Of a stretch of 64,000 nucleotides of DNA, positions 1 through 8,759 are shown in pieces. The position numbers were made by a program, and so were the translations under genes. The stretch's first letter is position 1; the number at the start of each line of letters is the position of its first letter. This DNA comes from Ruficoccus amylovorans (GTDB lineage Bacteria > Verrucomicrobiota > Verrucomicrobiia > Opitutales > Cerasicoccaceae): assembly GCF_014230085.1 (NCBI RefSeq), contig NZ_JACHVB010000063.1:1-64000 (forward strand), in the 5' to 3' direction. The notes under the pieces are model-generated. The model ran no database searches and was not told the origin of the DNA. It saw only the letters and a program-made list of their open reading frames with translations.

Positions 1-5
1 ATTTA

Positions 6-27
6 GAGCGTTTCAAATAAAACTGTA
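6..27 (+). repeat. Left terminal inverted repeat of IS630-type element
   Basis: Begins GAGCGTTTCAAATAAAACTG and is the reverse complement of 984-1005. It follows directly on TA at 4-5. Confidence 0.93.
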
Positions 28-60
28 GCTATTTTCTCTGGGATCTGGTAGTGGGTAGTG

Positions 61-528
61 ATGAAAACGCTATCGTTGGATTTGAGACGGCGGCTCGTGG
101 AGAGCTACGATGAAGGCAAGTGCACGCAGGCCGAGGTGGCTCAGCGTTTCCGGGTGTCGTTGGGGATGGTGAAGAAGCTGATCCAGCAACGGCGCCGGAC
201 TGGCCTGATCGAAGCCCGGCATCGGTTTTCGGGCCGCAAGGCACGCTTATTGCCTGATCATGGGCCGGAACTGAAGGCATTGGTGGGGCAGCATCCGGAC
301 TTGACCTTGGCCGAAATCAAGGAGCGTCTGGACTTAGGCTATACGGTCGGAGCGATCCATTGGGCTCTGGACAAGCTGGGGCTGACATATAAAAAAAGAC
401 GCTCCATGCCTCCGAGCAAAACCGCCCCGATATCGCGCAAGCCCGCCGCCGCTGGAAGCGCAGCCAAGGCGGCCTCGACCCGGCGCGGCTCGTGTTCATC
501 GACGAGTCGGCGGCCAAGACCAACCTGA
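61..528 (+). CDS. IS630 transposase, N-terminal helix-turn-helix part (OrfA)
   Basis: This 155-residue reading frame holds the DNA-binding half of an IS630 transposase. A helix-turn-helix segment (about residues 15-45, with CTQAEVAQRFRVSLGMVKKL) is followed by a second winged-helix region that reads LTLAEIKERLDLGYTVGAIH. ATG at 61 is chosen; GTG at 58 is an equal alternative. Homology to the family stops after the run of seven A at 391-397. There the true protein continues in the -1 frame (KKTLHASEQNRPDIAQAR), while this frame drifts into low-complexity sequence to the stop at 528. The A7G run is a plausible programmed -1 slippage site, or a fixed indel. Confidence 0.85.
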   Translation: MKTLSLDLRRRLVESYDEGKCTQAEVAQRFRVSLGMVKKLIQQRRRTGLIEARHRFSGRKARLLPDHGPELKALVGQHPDLTLAEIKERLDLGYTVGAIHWALDKLGLTYKKRRSMPPSKTAPISRKPAAAGSAAKAASTRRGSCSSTSRRPRPT

Positions 529-998
529 CCCGGTTACGGGGTCGCGCCCCTCGGGCGCCAACGTCTGCTCTGCCATGCTCCGCATGGACACTGGCACACC
601 ACCACGATGATCTCCTCGGGCGCCTGGACGGCACCACCGCCTGCATGAGTGTTGAGGGCGCGGCTAACACCGAGGTCTTTCAAGCCTATGTGCTCCAGAT
701 CCTCGTCCCCTCCCTGCGTCCCGGAGACATCGTCATCATGGACAACTTGCGCGCCCATAAAAACGAGGACACCCTCAATCTGATCCGGCAGGCCAAGGCC
801 CAAGTCCGCTTCCTGCCGGCTTACTCCCCGGACCTCAATCCCATCGAAATGATGTGGAGTAAGCTCAAGGCAATCCTGCGAAAGATCCAGGCACGAAACT
901 ATCCCCATTTACTCGACGCCATCGCTAACGCATTGGCGGACGTATCCACCAACGATGTCCGGGGCTGGTTTACCCATTGCGGATACAGTTTTATTTGA
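396..998 (+). pseudogene. IS630 transposase, DDE catalytic part (OrfB), internally frameshifted
   Basis: This is the continuation of OrfA after a -1 slip at 391-398. The catalytic Asp lies in VFIDES (about 495), the second Asp in MDNLRAHK (about 740), and the third acidic residue in SPDLNPIEMMW (about 830-855). Between about 555 and 618 the reading frame makes no family sense. The next frame (codons from 556) gives QRLLCHAPHGHWHTTTMISS, the conserved IS630 block, before sense returns to the original frame at 618. Two compensating indels are therefore inferred. The protein stays open but loses the HGHW segment, so activity is unlikely unless the assembly is wrong here. ATG at 492 is the first in-frame Met but is not the biological start. 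Confidence 0.8.
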
Positions 999-1005
999 AA
1001 CGCTC
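984..1005 (-). repeat. Right terminal inverted repeat of IS630-type element
   Basis: Mirror image of 6-27, followed by TA at 1006-1007. The transposase stop codon (996-998) lies within it. Confidence 0.93.
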
Positions 1006-1016
1006 TAGACTGCTCT

Positions 1017-1051
1017 AAAAAGGAGCCGCCTGACCCAGGCGGCTCCTTTTT
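1017..1051. terminator. Bidirectional intrinsic terminator
   Basis: A perfect 11-bp stem (1022-1032 with 1036-1046, loop ACC) has five A on the left and five T on the right, so it can act on both strands. It probably ends the minus-strand operon that finishes at 1187. It lies only 10 bp outside the IS630 right end. Confidence 0.85.
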
Positions 1052-1186
1052 ACCTTGGAGTGGTCGGTTCGGGATTCACGATTTTAAGGCCACGGCCCCA
1101 GCGTTTGAGATCGCTGGGGTTAGGCCCGGGTACTTCGATAAATATCCTTTAAAGAAAATGCCCGAGCAGGATGCTCAAGGAATTCC

Positions 1187-3790
1187 TTACCCTTCGACGG
1201 GGCGAAGCCAGAGTTCGGACAGGCAGGTGCTACGCGCGCGATCTTTGACACGCCGGAACTGGATATCAGCGTCTCCATTGGTGATGAGCCGGGCGGGGAT
1301 GCGCACAGAGATGCGGTCAATGCCCTTGCCACTGGGAATGACGCGATGGAGGATCTCTCCGTTGACGACAACATCGAATTCGTTGGGGCTATTGATCGCG
1401 AAGCTGACTCCGCTGGGATTCGGGTGCATGAGAATTAACTCATAATCCGTATTTTTAAGAAGCCCATCGAACTGAAACTCCAGGCCTTCCTGATGAGAGT
1501 GGGAATAGGCATACGTGCGTTGAGAGGGACGTGAGTCGTCGGCCCAACTGCCTGTGCCATAATACAGGTTGCCGGACGCAAAATTGAAGTGCGGCGCGTA
1601 ATCGAGCGTACCGACGTCTTCGTAGAATTCTCCAGGTCCTGTACGGTCGTAGTTGACCACTTCGGATATCCTGTTGCGAATGTCGCTCGAACTCTCGCCC
1701 TCGTAGGCGGCGTGACGAAGCTGGGAAGCCAGCCATTTCACTCCAATGCCGTCGTAGTCTTTGATCTTGAGTAAGGCCGCGCAGCGAATACCGCCGTTGC
1801 GGTCGGTGAGATCATCGAGTGCGATGGCTTCGTTGCGCAGAGCGAGCAATTCAGGGGTTTCCTCCAGCGCATTCTCCAGCGATTGGATGAGCGGGATAAG
1901 GTCTTTAATCGGGCGGTTGGTTGCAAGCTGGCGGTCAAGTTCTGCGATGGCAGAATCGTAGGCGTTTTGCAGGGCCATTTGACGGCGCAAAATATAGAGG
2001 TCGATCACTGCGCGCTGAGCGAGCATGGCGTAGCGCCAGTCGTGTGCGAGAACGTCCTCCGGGATCAGATCGCGGGCCTGAGTGACGAGTTCATAGGAGC
2101 GCTCGATACCGGCGGCATTCTCAAGCAACGGTTTTTCGTAGTTGATTTCGCCCTGGAAAACGGCGTCGGCCAGGGTTTCAGCGGCGGCTTCTCCGGTGTA
2201 GTAAGAGTAGTATTCCAGGGCGATGCTGCGCGCGTCGAGCTTGGGGTCCCAGGCCAGGCGGAGGAGGAGGTATTTATTGAAATCGTCGTAGTTGCCTTCG
2301 CTGTAGCCGAGCAGTCCATCGACGCAGGAGATGTCAGCGGTGACTACCCGGTGGTAGGCCACGGGGCGGGCGTTAAAAGTGCGTCGGGGGTAGATCTCGG
2401 AGAGAATCGGATCTATGTATGGGATGCCATTCTCCGCGCGTTTCCAGTGGGAGATGTCGATGAGGGATAGTATTTCCTGGCCCGGGTGGAGGTACGAGCG
2501 CAGCGACTTGAGGAAGGCACGCTCGGGGAAAGGACCAGGGGCATTTTCCCACTTGGGATTGAGGATGACGTCGCCGTATGTGTTTTGCTCGCTGCCTCCG
2601 GGTGCCATACAGTAACCACCGATCCAACTGGGGTTATCGTTTTTGATTTTGGAGAAGAACCATTCATTATCCGCAATCTGAAAGTCCTGGTTGGCGAAGA
2701 TGGATTTGGTCTCGGGGTGGTAGATATGGAGACGTTCAGAGAGGTCTTTGACGAGGTCGTAAAAGGTGTGCGACCACGGCGCGCAAGCATCACAATCACA
2801 CCCGGCGACATCGGAAGGAGACCAGATGATGCGGTCGAGCCGCGGCACCTGCGCGAAGTAATCTTCCTTGCCATCAAGGAGGAATTCGCGGGCTTCCGGA
2901 ACGGAGACGCAGACGTTGGCGTTATGAAGGCCACCGGCGTCATGTGCACGCCACCCGGGCTGCATGTTTTCCCGGCCAATGCCGTTAATGGAATTGCACA
3001 CGATAAAGCCGACGTCGAGGTCTTGGGCACGCTCCGAGCGCTCGGTCGAGGACGGAATACTGGAGCCCCAGCCGTTAAGAATCTGGTTCGCACCGAGCAT
3101 GTATTGGAAATCAAGGTAGTTGAGTCCCTCGGAGAAACTCCACGCGCGGGCCTTGGTTTCGCGGGCAGCGCGCGGATCCATCGGTTGCTTTTCCGCTCCC
3201 ATTGTGGAGCGTATTTGAACAGAGGGGGCGGTGCAAATTTCTCCGGATTTCAGATAGAGTCCATCGTCATTGAACCGGGTCTGTTGCAGAACCCAGCCAA
3301 GCCCATAGAGAATCGAACGGCTGCTGACACCTGCGACGATTGCCAATTGCCCTGCGGTGGGGCTGTCAGCGTCGATGCGGGCGTAAAAGCCCTCGGGGCC
3401 AGGATCGGTGGCATCGGGGATGGCGACCTGATGATCCGTGAGCCAGCGAGCAAGCTCGGGATCGGAGTCGGGGCGGCCGACATAGATATACACGAGTCCA
3501 GGCGTGCCGGGGGAGGAAATGGAGTCGCTTGTTTTGACACTGACGCGAACCGGCAGGTCGCCGATGCGCAGGCGGAATTGAGTCGCAGCCAATTCGACAT
3601 GGCGAAGGTCCACCGGATCGAATTCCCTGGGGTGAATGATCTCGATCGCGGTAATCGTGCGGGCGGAAGCCTCCTGTGCGCGGCCCGTCAGTGAAGGTAC
3701 GAGCAGGAGTATTGTCAGGATAATCCAGTGGATCGGGAATACGTTCGAAAGGGAAGTTGGGCGCATTGTGTGGATTTGAAAGGGAGACAT
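1187..3790 (-). CDS. Secreted DUF4838 / GH67-N-like glycan-active protein
   Basis: This large exported protein (867 residues) is likely a glycoside hydrolase-like enzyme. The N-terminus has a membrane or signal segment (about residues 20-38) ending in an Ala-Gln site. Residues about 45-175 resemble the alpha-glucuronidase (GH67) N-terminal domain, with VYIYVGRP and GLGWVLQQTRF. The middle holds the DUF4838 barrel signature with the Cys cluster CDCDAC near residue 335. The C-terminus (about 720-867) looks like a beta-sandwich ligand-binding domain. It is the last gene of the minus-strand block, 12 bases after the symporter gene. A later Met (residue 9) is an alternative start. The substrate cannot be read from the sequence; a uronic-acid or acidic glycan is a guess from the GH67-like head. 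Confidence 0.72.
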   Translation of the reverse strand: MSPFQIHTMRPTSLSNVFPIHWIILTILLLVPSLTGRAQEASARTITAIEIIHPREFDPVDLRHVELAATQFRLRIGDLPVRVSVKTSDSISSPGTPGLVYIYVGRPDSDPELARWLTDHQVAIPDATDPGPEGFYARIDADSPTAGQLAIVAGVSSRSILYGLGWVLQQTRFNDDGLYLKSGEICTAPSVQIRSTMGAEKQPMDPRAARETKARAWSFSEGLNYLDFQYMLGANQILNGWGSSIPSSTERSERAQDLDVGFIVCNSINGIGRENMQPGWRAHDAGGLHNANVCVSVPEAREFLLDGKEDYFAQVPRLDRIIWSPSDVAGCDCDACAPWSHTFYDLVKDLSERLHIYHPETKSIFANQDFQIADNEWFFSKIKNDNPSWIGGYCMAPGGSEQNTYGDVILNPKWENAPGPFPERAFLKSLRSYLHPGQEILSLIDISHWKRAENGIPYIDPILSEIYPRRTFNARPVAYHRVVTADISCVDGLLGYSEGNYDDFNKYLLLRLAWDPKLDARSIALEYYSYYTGEAAAETLADAVFQGEINYEKPLLENAAGIERSYELVTQARDLIPEDVLAHDWRYAMLAQRAVIDLYILRRQMALQNAYDSAIAELDRQLATNRPIKDLIPLIQSLENALEETPELLALRNEAIALDDLTDRNGGIRCAALLKIKDYDGIGVKWLASQLRHAAYEGESSSDIRNRISEVVNYDRTGPGEFYEDVGTLDYAPHFNFASGNLYYGTGSWADDSRPSQRTYAYSHSHQEGLEFQFDGLLKNTDYELILMHPNPSGVSFAINSPNEFDVVVNGEILHRVIPSGKGIDRISVRIPARLITNGDADIQFRRVKDRARSTCLSELWLRPVEG

Positions 3791-3802
3791 GGTAAGGCAG
3801 GA

Positions 3803-5311
3803 TTAGTTAGTCGAGGAGGAGGGTTTTGTGCGGACGAGCAGGAGGATAAAAAAACCGGTCGCCAGAACGGCAAGGGTGCCGAAAGTGCTGATGAGAAAGG
3901 GATGGGTGGGAGAACGCAGCGCGAGCGGCAGCCATTGAGTCTGAGATAGCGTGAGCCAGACAACGGTGACAATGCCGACACTTACGCTGACGGCACCGGC
4001 GAGCCGTGAGCGCACCCGAACAGCCAGGCTGAGGAGGAACAGGCCAAAGAGCCCGCCGGAAACGATACCGCTTATCTTCCACCCCACATCCAGCGTGCTG
4101 CCGGCATGGATCATGAGGATGGCGAGCAGGGTGCCAACCACGCCGATCGCGATCGTTGTGAGGCGGATGGTGCGGATGGACTGACGTTCGGTCGCGTCAG
4201 GTTTGATGTAGCGTCGGTAGATATCGGAGTAGATGACGGTGGCGGAGGCGTTGAGACTGCTGGAGAGCGTACTCATCGCGGCGGCGAATATAGCTGCGAT
4301 GACGAGGCCGGTTAGTCCGGTGGGCATCTCGGTGGAGATGAAGTACGGAAAGACCCAGTCCCCTTTCAGGGGGTCAAGCAGCTCGGCGCTAATGCGCTCC
4401 GGATGGTGCCGGTAAAAGGCGAACAGGCTGGTCCCAATGAAGAAAAAGACGGCGGAAACCGGAATGTAGATGAGCCCTCCGAGCCAGACGGCCTTGTTGG
4501 CTTCCCGGGCTGAGGTGGCTACATGGTAGCGCTGCACATAGTTCTGGTCCACCGAGAAGGCCTGAAGGTTGCCGACCAGGCCGAACACAAAAACGACCCA
4601 GAATGTGGATTCGGTAAGTGTGAGTGACAGGCTGCCGAGGCTGAACTTGTTTTCGCTGGCACCGAGCCGGATAATTTCCACGGCCCCGCCGGGCACATTG
4701 ATCCAGATGAGGGCGATGCTTATAAGCGCGCCGAGGATGAGCACCAATGCTTGGATGGCATCGGTCCAGATGACGGCGGTGATCCCGCCTATGAATGTAT
4801 AGAGGGTGGTGGAAACGCCCGTGACCAGAATGATGGTTCGGATATCCCAGCCGAGAAATACACTGACGGGCACGGCCATGAGGTAGGTGACAATCGCGAT
4901 ACGCCCGAGCTGGGAAAGCACAAAGCAGAGGGTCGCATAAAGCCGTGCTCCGCCTCCGAATTTGGCCTCCAGGTGGGAGTATGCGGATATCTGACCACCG
5001 TTGCGGTAGAAGGGGACGAAGTACTTTACGGCGACCCAGACAGCGACAGGAATGGCCAAACTGAAGGCATAGGCATTCCAGTTCTCAATAAACGCCTTGC
5101 CGGGGAGCGCCAGAAAGGTGACCGAGCTGATAAAGGAGCCGACGATAGACAGGCCGCACAACCAACCGGGGATGCTGTGGCTGGCCGCAGTTATCCCTTC
5201 AACGGACCTGTCCTTCCGGCTGACATAAAGGGCGAAAGTGATCGTAAGGACGAAATATAGTCCAATGACCGCAAGGTCGATGGCATTTGCCGGGGCGGAG
5301 TCAGAAGTCAT
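3803..5311 (-). CDS. Sodium:solute symporter (SSS family)
   Basis: This inner-membrane Na+-coupled transporter (502 residues, about 13 hydrophobic helices) carries SSS family features. These are an N-terminal helix followed by a charged YVSRKDRSVEG loop, the GWLCGLSIVGSFISSVTFL stretch of helix 2, and the DQNYVQRY signature near residue 255. The start at 5311 is chosen because its ATG overlaps the TGA of the upstream lyase gene as ATGA, implying translational coupling; a longer version from 5350 would run into that gene. Coupling to a DapA/NanA-type lyase suggests uptake of the sugar acid that the lyase cleaves, as in sialate or keto-sugar-acid import. The substrate is inferred, not shown. 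Confidence 0.88.
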   Translation of the reverse strand: MTSDSAPANAIDLAVIGLYFVLTITFALYVSRKDRSVEGITAASHSIPGWLCGLSIVGSFISSVTFLALPGKAFIENWNAYAFSLAIPVAVWVAVKYFVPFYRNGGQISAYSHLEAKFGGGARLYATLCFVLSQLGRIAIVTYLMAVPVSVFLGWDIRTIILVTGVSTTLYTFIGGITAVIWTDAIQALVLILGALISIALIWINVPGGAVEIIRLGASENKFSLGSLSLTLTESTFWVVFVFGLVGNLQAFSVDQNYVQRYHVATSAREANKAVWLGGLIYIPVSAVFFFIGTSLFAFYRHHPERISAELLDPLKGDWVFPYFISTEMPTGLTGLVIAAIFAAAMSTLSSSLNASATVIYSDIYRRYIKPDATERQSIRTIRLTTIAIGVVGTLLAILMIHAGSTLDVGWKISGIVSGGLFGLFLLSLAVRVRSRLAGAVSVSVGIVTVVWLTLSQTQWLPLALRSPTHPFLISTFGTLAVLATGFFILLLVRTKPSSSTN

Positions 5312-6273
5312 CGCGCGGCGGTGGTCGAAGGGCAGAGGCCAAGACGGCACTCCCAGTCGATGATGCGGCCCCTGAGCGAACGCAAGTCCTCAAGCTGGGA
5401 TGCACTGAAGTCAAAACTGGACACCCGGGTGTGCGGCGTGAGGCGGAGCCCGGCAAGCCCGAGGTAGTGCTTGGCTGATTGGGGATACTGCACGTGGACA
5501 AGCCGGTTTTCGGCTTGAATGAAGGCACTGAGTTCCTCGGCTAGCGCTGGCTGCTCGGCATGGTGGCGACAGAGCCAGGAGAAAAGGGACAGGAAATAGT
5601 TGCCTGCTATGCCGCTGTAGCCAGCTCCGCCCCGGCGGAGGCTATCCAGCAGGGTGACCCCATCGGCATTGTAGAAGCTTAGCGGAGTATTCGCTGTGCT
5701 GCGCAGCTTTTCAGCGATGACCCCGGAGTCGCAACAGGTGTCCTTTGTCATGACAAAGCGTCCGGTGCCGGCCAGCCAGCCAAGTGTCCCGGCTGAAAGA
5801 TTACACGGGAAGGGGCGGGGGCACTCGTAGATACCCAAGGGGATATTGTCAGGGACAAGCTCCAGAAAACGGGAAACGGCGTCGCGCCAATCAGAATCGC
5901 TGCCGTCCGGTTCGTCGGGCGCTTCGCAATAGAATTGGTTTGTCAGCAGGATGACCGCCGCGACACCGGTGTCAGCCATTCGGCGAGTTTGCTCCGCCAT
6001 GTCATTCAGGTCTGGTCCCATTGGGCCAGCAGCGATGACAGGCACGCGACCAGAAACTCGCGCGAGCGCACGTTTGGCGAGAGCTTCTTTCTCCTCTGCC
6101 GAGAGGTGATAAAGCTCGCTGGAGAGACACACGGAAAAAAGTCCGGAGGCGCCAGCACTCACATACCAGTCCACGAGCTCATCGAAGGCTGGCCAGTCGA
6201 TCGTGTCGTCCGGCGTGAAGGGGGTTAGCATAACCGGCCAAGTGCCGGAGGGAGGATGAAAACAAGTGTGCAT
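5308..6273 (-). CDS. Dihydrodipicolinate synthase/N-acetylneuraminate lyase family protein
   Basis: A TIM-barrel class I aldolase of 321 residues, the usual family length. The N-terminus GTWPVMLTPFTPDDTIDW is typical. The Schiff-base Lys is probably in VMTKDTCCD (about residue 174) and the partner Tyr in IYECPRPFP (about 147). The usual GTTGE substrate loop is replaced by CLSSELYHLS, so pyruvate-type substrates differ from those of true DapA. The gene lies between a pseudopilin-like gene and the symporter gene, which it overlaps by ATGA. With an SSS transporter and a Gfo/Idh oxidoreductase in the same block, a catabolic sugar-acid lyase is more likely than lysine synthesis. The exact reaction is unknown. 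Confidence 0.82.
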   Translation of the reverse strand: MHTCFHPPSGTWPVMLTPFTPDDTIDWPAFDELVDWYVSAGASGLFSVCLSSELYHLSAEEKEALAKRALARVSGRVPVIAAGPMGPDLNDMAEQTRRMADTGVAAVILLTNQFYCEAPDEPDGSDSDWRDAVSRFLELVPDNIPLGIYECPRPFPCNLSAGTLGWLAGTGRFVMTKDTCCDSGVIAEKLRSTANTPLSFYNADGVTLLDSLRRGGAGYSGIAGNYFLSLFSWLCRHHAEQPALAEELSAFIQAENRLVHVQYPQSAKHYLGLAGLRLTPHTRVSSFDFSASQLEDLRSLRGRIIDWECRLGLCPSTTAAR

Positions 6274-6362
6274 AGGTGGTATTATCTCACAAATTCCCGA
6301 TCGGGGTAAGCGTGCGGGGCGGTGTGTACAATCACGTTGGCTTGTGGCCAGGGGAAGGAGCG

Positions 6363-7019
6363 TCAGTCAACGTTTTCCGTGCGTACACTGCCGTCAAAGT
6401 AGAGGACATTACGGACATTGCCATGTACTGGGTCCCAAGTGGCGGACTGACCGATGGGGCCACCGTTCGCCTTGATGTTTTTCCGGTCAACCTCGTATAT
6501 GGCTGGGACATTCGGCAGGGGGTCGGATATCTGATAGAGACGGATGGGTTTCTTGCTGCCGGTGGCACGGCCAAAAGGTTCAATCCATGTGTCACCTCCG
6601 TCGATTGGTACCCGCATGTTCATGGCGTAGCAGACGCCGCTGACTCGAAGAGCTTCCCAGGACGGGCAAACGAAGAGTTCGTTCTTCAGGGAGACGCCGG
6701 ACTTGTACAGGGTGCCATCGACATAGGGGGCGATGAACGCAGCCAGAGAGCCGCTGGATTCTCCCTTGTAGAGGCCGTTTTGGCCCTCGTTGAGGCCGCC
6801 GGGAAGTACGCCCTCATGCTCGTTGGCATACAGGTTGATGCCGATCCCGATCTGGCGCAGGTTGCTGGCACAGTGGGTGCGTTGAGAGGTCGCTCGAATC
6901 TTGCTTATGGTCGGGATCAGGATGGAGGCGATGACGCCAATGATCGCGATAACCGTAAGCATTTCAACCAGCGTGAAACCAACAAACTTTCGACTGCGCG
7001 GTCTGAATGAAGCGTTCAT
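6363..7019 (-). CDS. Pseudopilin-like protein with prepilin N-terminal methylation motif
   Basis: A 218-residue protein with a classic type IV prepilin leader: RKFVGFTLVEMLTVIAIIG, cleavage expected after Gly, then a hydrophobic helix. The rest is a soluble domain with SNLRQIGIGINLYANEHEG and a C-terminal VHGNVRNVLYFDGSVR. This is the arrangement of the many Planctomycetes/Verrucomicrobia proteins with a prepilin-type head and an H-x9-DG ending. It would need a prepilin peptidase, not encoded in this window. It sits among glycan genes, not in the type II operon at 17295, so it may be a surface or substrate-binding component and not a secretion pseudopilin. Its role is unknown. Confidence 0.82.
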   Translation of the reverse strand: MNASFRPRSRKFVGFTLVEMLTVIAIIGVIASILIPTISKIRATSQRTHCASNLRQIGIGINLYANEHEGVLPGGLNEGQNGLYKGESSGSLAAFIAPYVDGTLYKSGVSLKNELFVCPSWEALRVSGVCYAMNMRVPIDGGDTWIEPFGRATGSKKPIRLYQISDPLPNVPAIYEVDRKNIKANGGPIGQSATWDPVHGNVRNVLYFDGSVRTENVD

Positions 7020-7052
7020 GAAAGGACCTGTGCTTTTGATGGGCAGATCGCA

Positions 7053-7820
7053 TCAGCGACTCGAAACCCACGTGATTTCCGAGCCGGCGGCTATGTCATC
7101 GAGGAAGAAGCTGAACATCCCTGAAGCCTGTCCGTTGATGGCAATGTTTTTAAGCGGTCTCATGGCGGCGGTATGATGTTTTTCAATTCCGGAAGCAATC
7201 AGGACACCATCCAGCCACACGTCCATCGTGCCGGATTCAAGCGTGCGACGATCTTTGTCATAGCTCACCGCAGATGTACCGTTGTTGAAAACGAGAATGA
7301 GGCTGTGCGGCTGGTGCATGGCATACTCACCCAGCCTGGAGGTTTTATTGATGTCCGCGGAGTCGGGGCGATTCGTGTATATTGCGCCATTGGTCAGGAA
7401 AATCATGAAGGCAGTGGAGGAATTGCCCGGATTATTATCGGAGGTGGACAGTCGCAACTGAAGGCCGTTGGCGTTCTTGGTAACGCTGGAGATGCCAGGG
7501 TCGTAAAAGGTGAATTCAACCTGTCCGCTGTATCCGAAACCGTAGGGCTTGATGACCGCGTGGAGTTGAATATTCGCCTGCGAGCCGCCGTCGCGCAGGT
7601 ACAGGAAGTTGTTTCCCTCTCCCTTGCCGAAAAGATTCTGGGTATCAGCTTTGACCAGATATTCCAGTTTTGGATCATCGGCCTGATGGAGAACCCACGG
7701 CTCGCCAAGGCTTGTGTCGGGCGTTGCCGAATCGAAGTTCTCGAAGAGCTCCGTAGTAGCGCCCGAGAGGGACGTCAACGTGAGGCATGAGAGACCAAGG
7801 ATGAGAGCTGTAGTATGCAT
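7053..7820 (-). CDS. Secreted LamG/concanavalin-like protein of unknown function
   Basis: A 255-residue exported protein. The signal peptide MHTTALILGLSCLTLTSLSG is followed by a beta-rich domain (NFDSATPDTSLGEPWVL, VEFTFYDPG, LNIAINGQASGMFSFFLDDI) of the kind seen in LamG/jellyroll modules. The following gene upstream in the operon (7905-8759) encodes a protein with the same domain plus a PEP-CTERM tail, so the two are probably paralogues. This one ends in ITWVSSR with no sorting signal, so it should be released to the periplasm or outside. A carbohydrate-binding role is inferred only from fold and neighbours. Confidence 0.7.
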   Translation of the reverse strand: MHTTALILGLSCLTLTSLSGATTELFENFDSATPDTSLGEPWVLHQADDPKLEYLVKADTQNLFGKGEGNNFLYLRDGGSQANIQLHAVIKPYGFGYSGQVEFTFYDPGISSVTKNANGLQLRLSTSDNNPGNSSTAFMIFLTNGAIYTNRPDSADINKTSRLGEYAMHQPHSLILVFNNGTSAVSYDKDRRTLESGTMDVWLDGVLIASGIEKHHTAAMRPLKNIAINGQASGMFSFFLDDIAAGSEITWVSSR

Positions 7821-7904
7821 GGGAAATAAATGGTGTGGCTGGATGGAGCAGGCGGTCGTTGCATTTCTATTTCAGACCGCCTGCCAAAATCATACAAACG
7901 GCGT

Positions 7905-8759
7905 TCAGGCGCGACGGCGGAGACGTTGGGCCGTGAACACAAGGCATAATACTCCGCCAATGATGAATGCGAAGTTGGAAGGCTCCGGGATCGTGATATT
8001 CGACAGGTAGGAAATGTCGTCCAGGTACATGTTGAATTCGCCGGAGGATTGGCCATTGAAAGTCACATTGCCTATACCATCGGTGGAGGTGTTGTTATTG
8101 AATTTGGTGAGGCCGGATGCGACCACGATGCCATTCAGCCAGATGTCCATTCTTCCCGCAGCCAATGAATAGATGTCTCCATCGCCATAGGTGATGTCTG
8201 TGGTGCCGTTGTTAAAAACGATGCTCAACTCCTGCGCAGTACGGGTTGGGCTGGTATCGTAGGTGGCGAGCAGATTGTTGGTATCGATGGACGAGGAACC
8301 GGGGCTGTTGGTATATATCCCGCCGTTGGAAACGAAAATGCCAAACGGGGAAGTACTGTTACCGGCGGCACCCGTTGTGGATGTGCCAAGGCGGACCAAT
8401 AAGCCGGTGTTGTTGGCCCCGCCGGTCGTGCTGGTCAGCGGGTCGTAGAAGGAGAAGGATATCTGACCAATGGTGGACGGAGTCGATACGGTCCGGTAGA
8501 ACTGAATATTCGGAGCGCCGCTTACGCCATCATGCAGGGAGAGGTACTTGTTACTGGTCCCCTGGCCAAAGAGATCAGAGGTGTCCGTGGCGATGCGATA
8601 GGTCAGCGTGCTGCCATTATCCGGAACACTCAGGCTCCAGGGGGAGCCAAGGACAGAGCCGCTGGGGTAGCTTTGGAAGTTCTCTGAGAAGAGAACGTCG
8701 GCCGAGAGCGGGGCAGCCAGGGTGAACGTGAGCAAGAAGACGCGAAGCTTGGTATTCAT
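7905..8759 (-). CDS. PEP-CTERM sorted LamG-like surface protein
   Basis: A 284-residue exported protein with a signal peptide (VFLLTFTLAAPLSAD) and a jellyroll-like body (ENFQSYPSGSVLGSPWSL, ISFSFYDPLTS, FNGQSSGEFNMYLDDIS). It ends with a PEP-CTERM signal: IPEPSNF, a hydrophobic helix, then RLRRRA. The tail predicts processing by an exosortase and attachment at, or release from, the envelope. The start at 8759 overlaps the stop of the upstream oxidoreductase gene as ATGA; ATG at 8765 is a close alternative. It is a paralogue of the next gene (7053-7820), which lacks the tail, suggesting a displayed and a free version of one binding module. Confidence 0.82.
   Translation of the reverse strand: MNTKLRVFLLTFTLAAPLSADVLFSENFQSYPSGSVLGSPWSLSVPDNGSTLTYRIATDTSDLFGQGTSNKYLSLHDGVSGAPNIQFYRTVSTPSTIGQISFSFYDPLTSTTGGANNTGLLVRLGTSTTGAAGNSTSPFGIFVSNGGIYTNSPGSSSIDTNNLLATYDTSPTRTAQELSIVFNNGTTDITYGDGDIYSLAAGRMDIWLNGIVVASGLTKFNNNTSTDGIGNVTFNGQSSGEFNMYLDDISYLSNITIPEPSNFAFIIGGVLCLVFTAQRLRRRA

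Larger units (their letters stand above)
6..1005 (+). mobile_element. IS630-family insertion sequence (1000 bp)
   Basis: Complete element bounded by near-perfect 22-bp terminal inverted repeats (6-27 and 984-1005) and flanked by TA on both sides (4-5 and 1006-1007), the target duplication typical of the IS630/Tc1-mariner superfamily. It carries one transposase split over two frames: an HTH part from 61 and a DDE part ending at 998, whose stop lies inside the right repeat. The DDE part also has a scrambled stretch, so this copy is probably inactive, although the ends are intact and could still be moved in trans. Its ends match those of two short elements at 40028 and 45699. Confidence 0.93.

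Noticed and set aside
2486-3694. 402-codon plus-strand frame over the DUF4838 gene
   Set aside because: No signal peptide or family pattern; the minus-strand protein is convincing.
6363-7019. GspG/GspH of a second type II secretion system
   Set aside because: No other secretion genes are adjacent and the C-terminal domain is of the H-x9-DG type found outside secretion operons.
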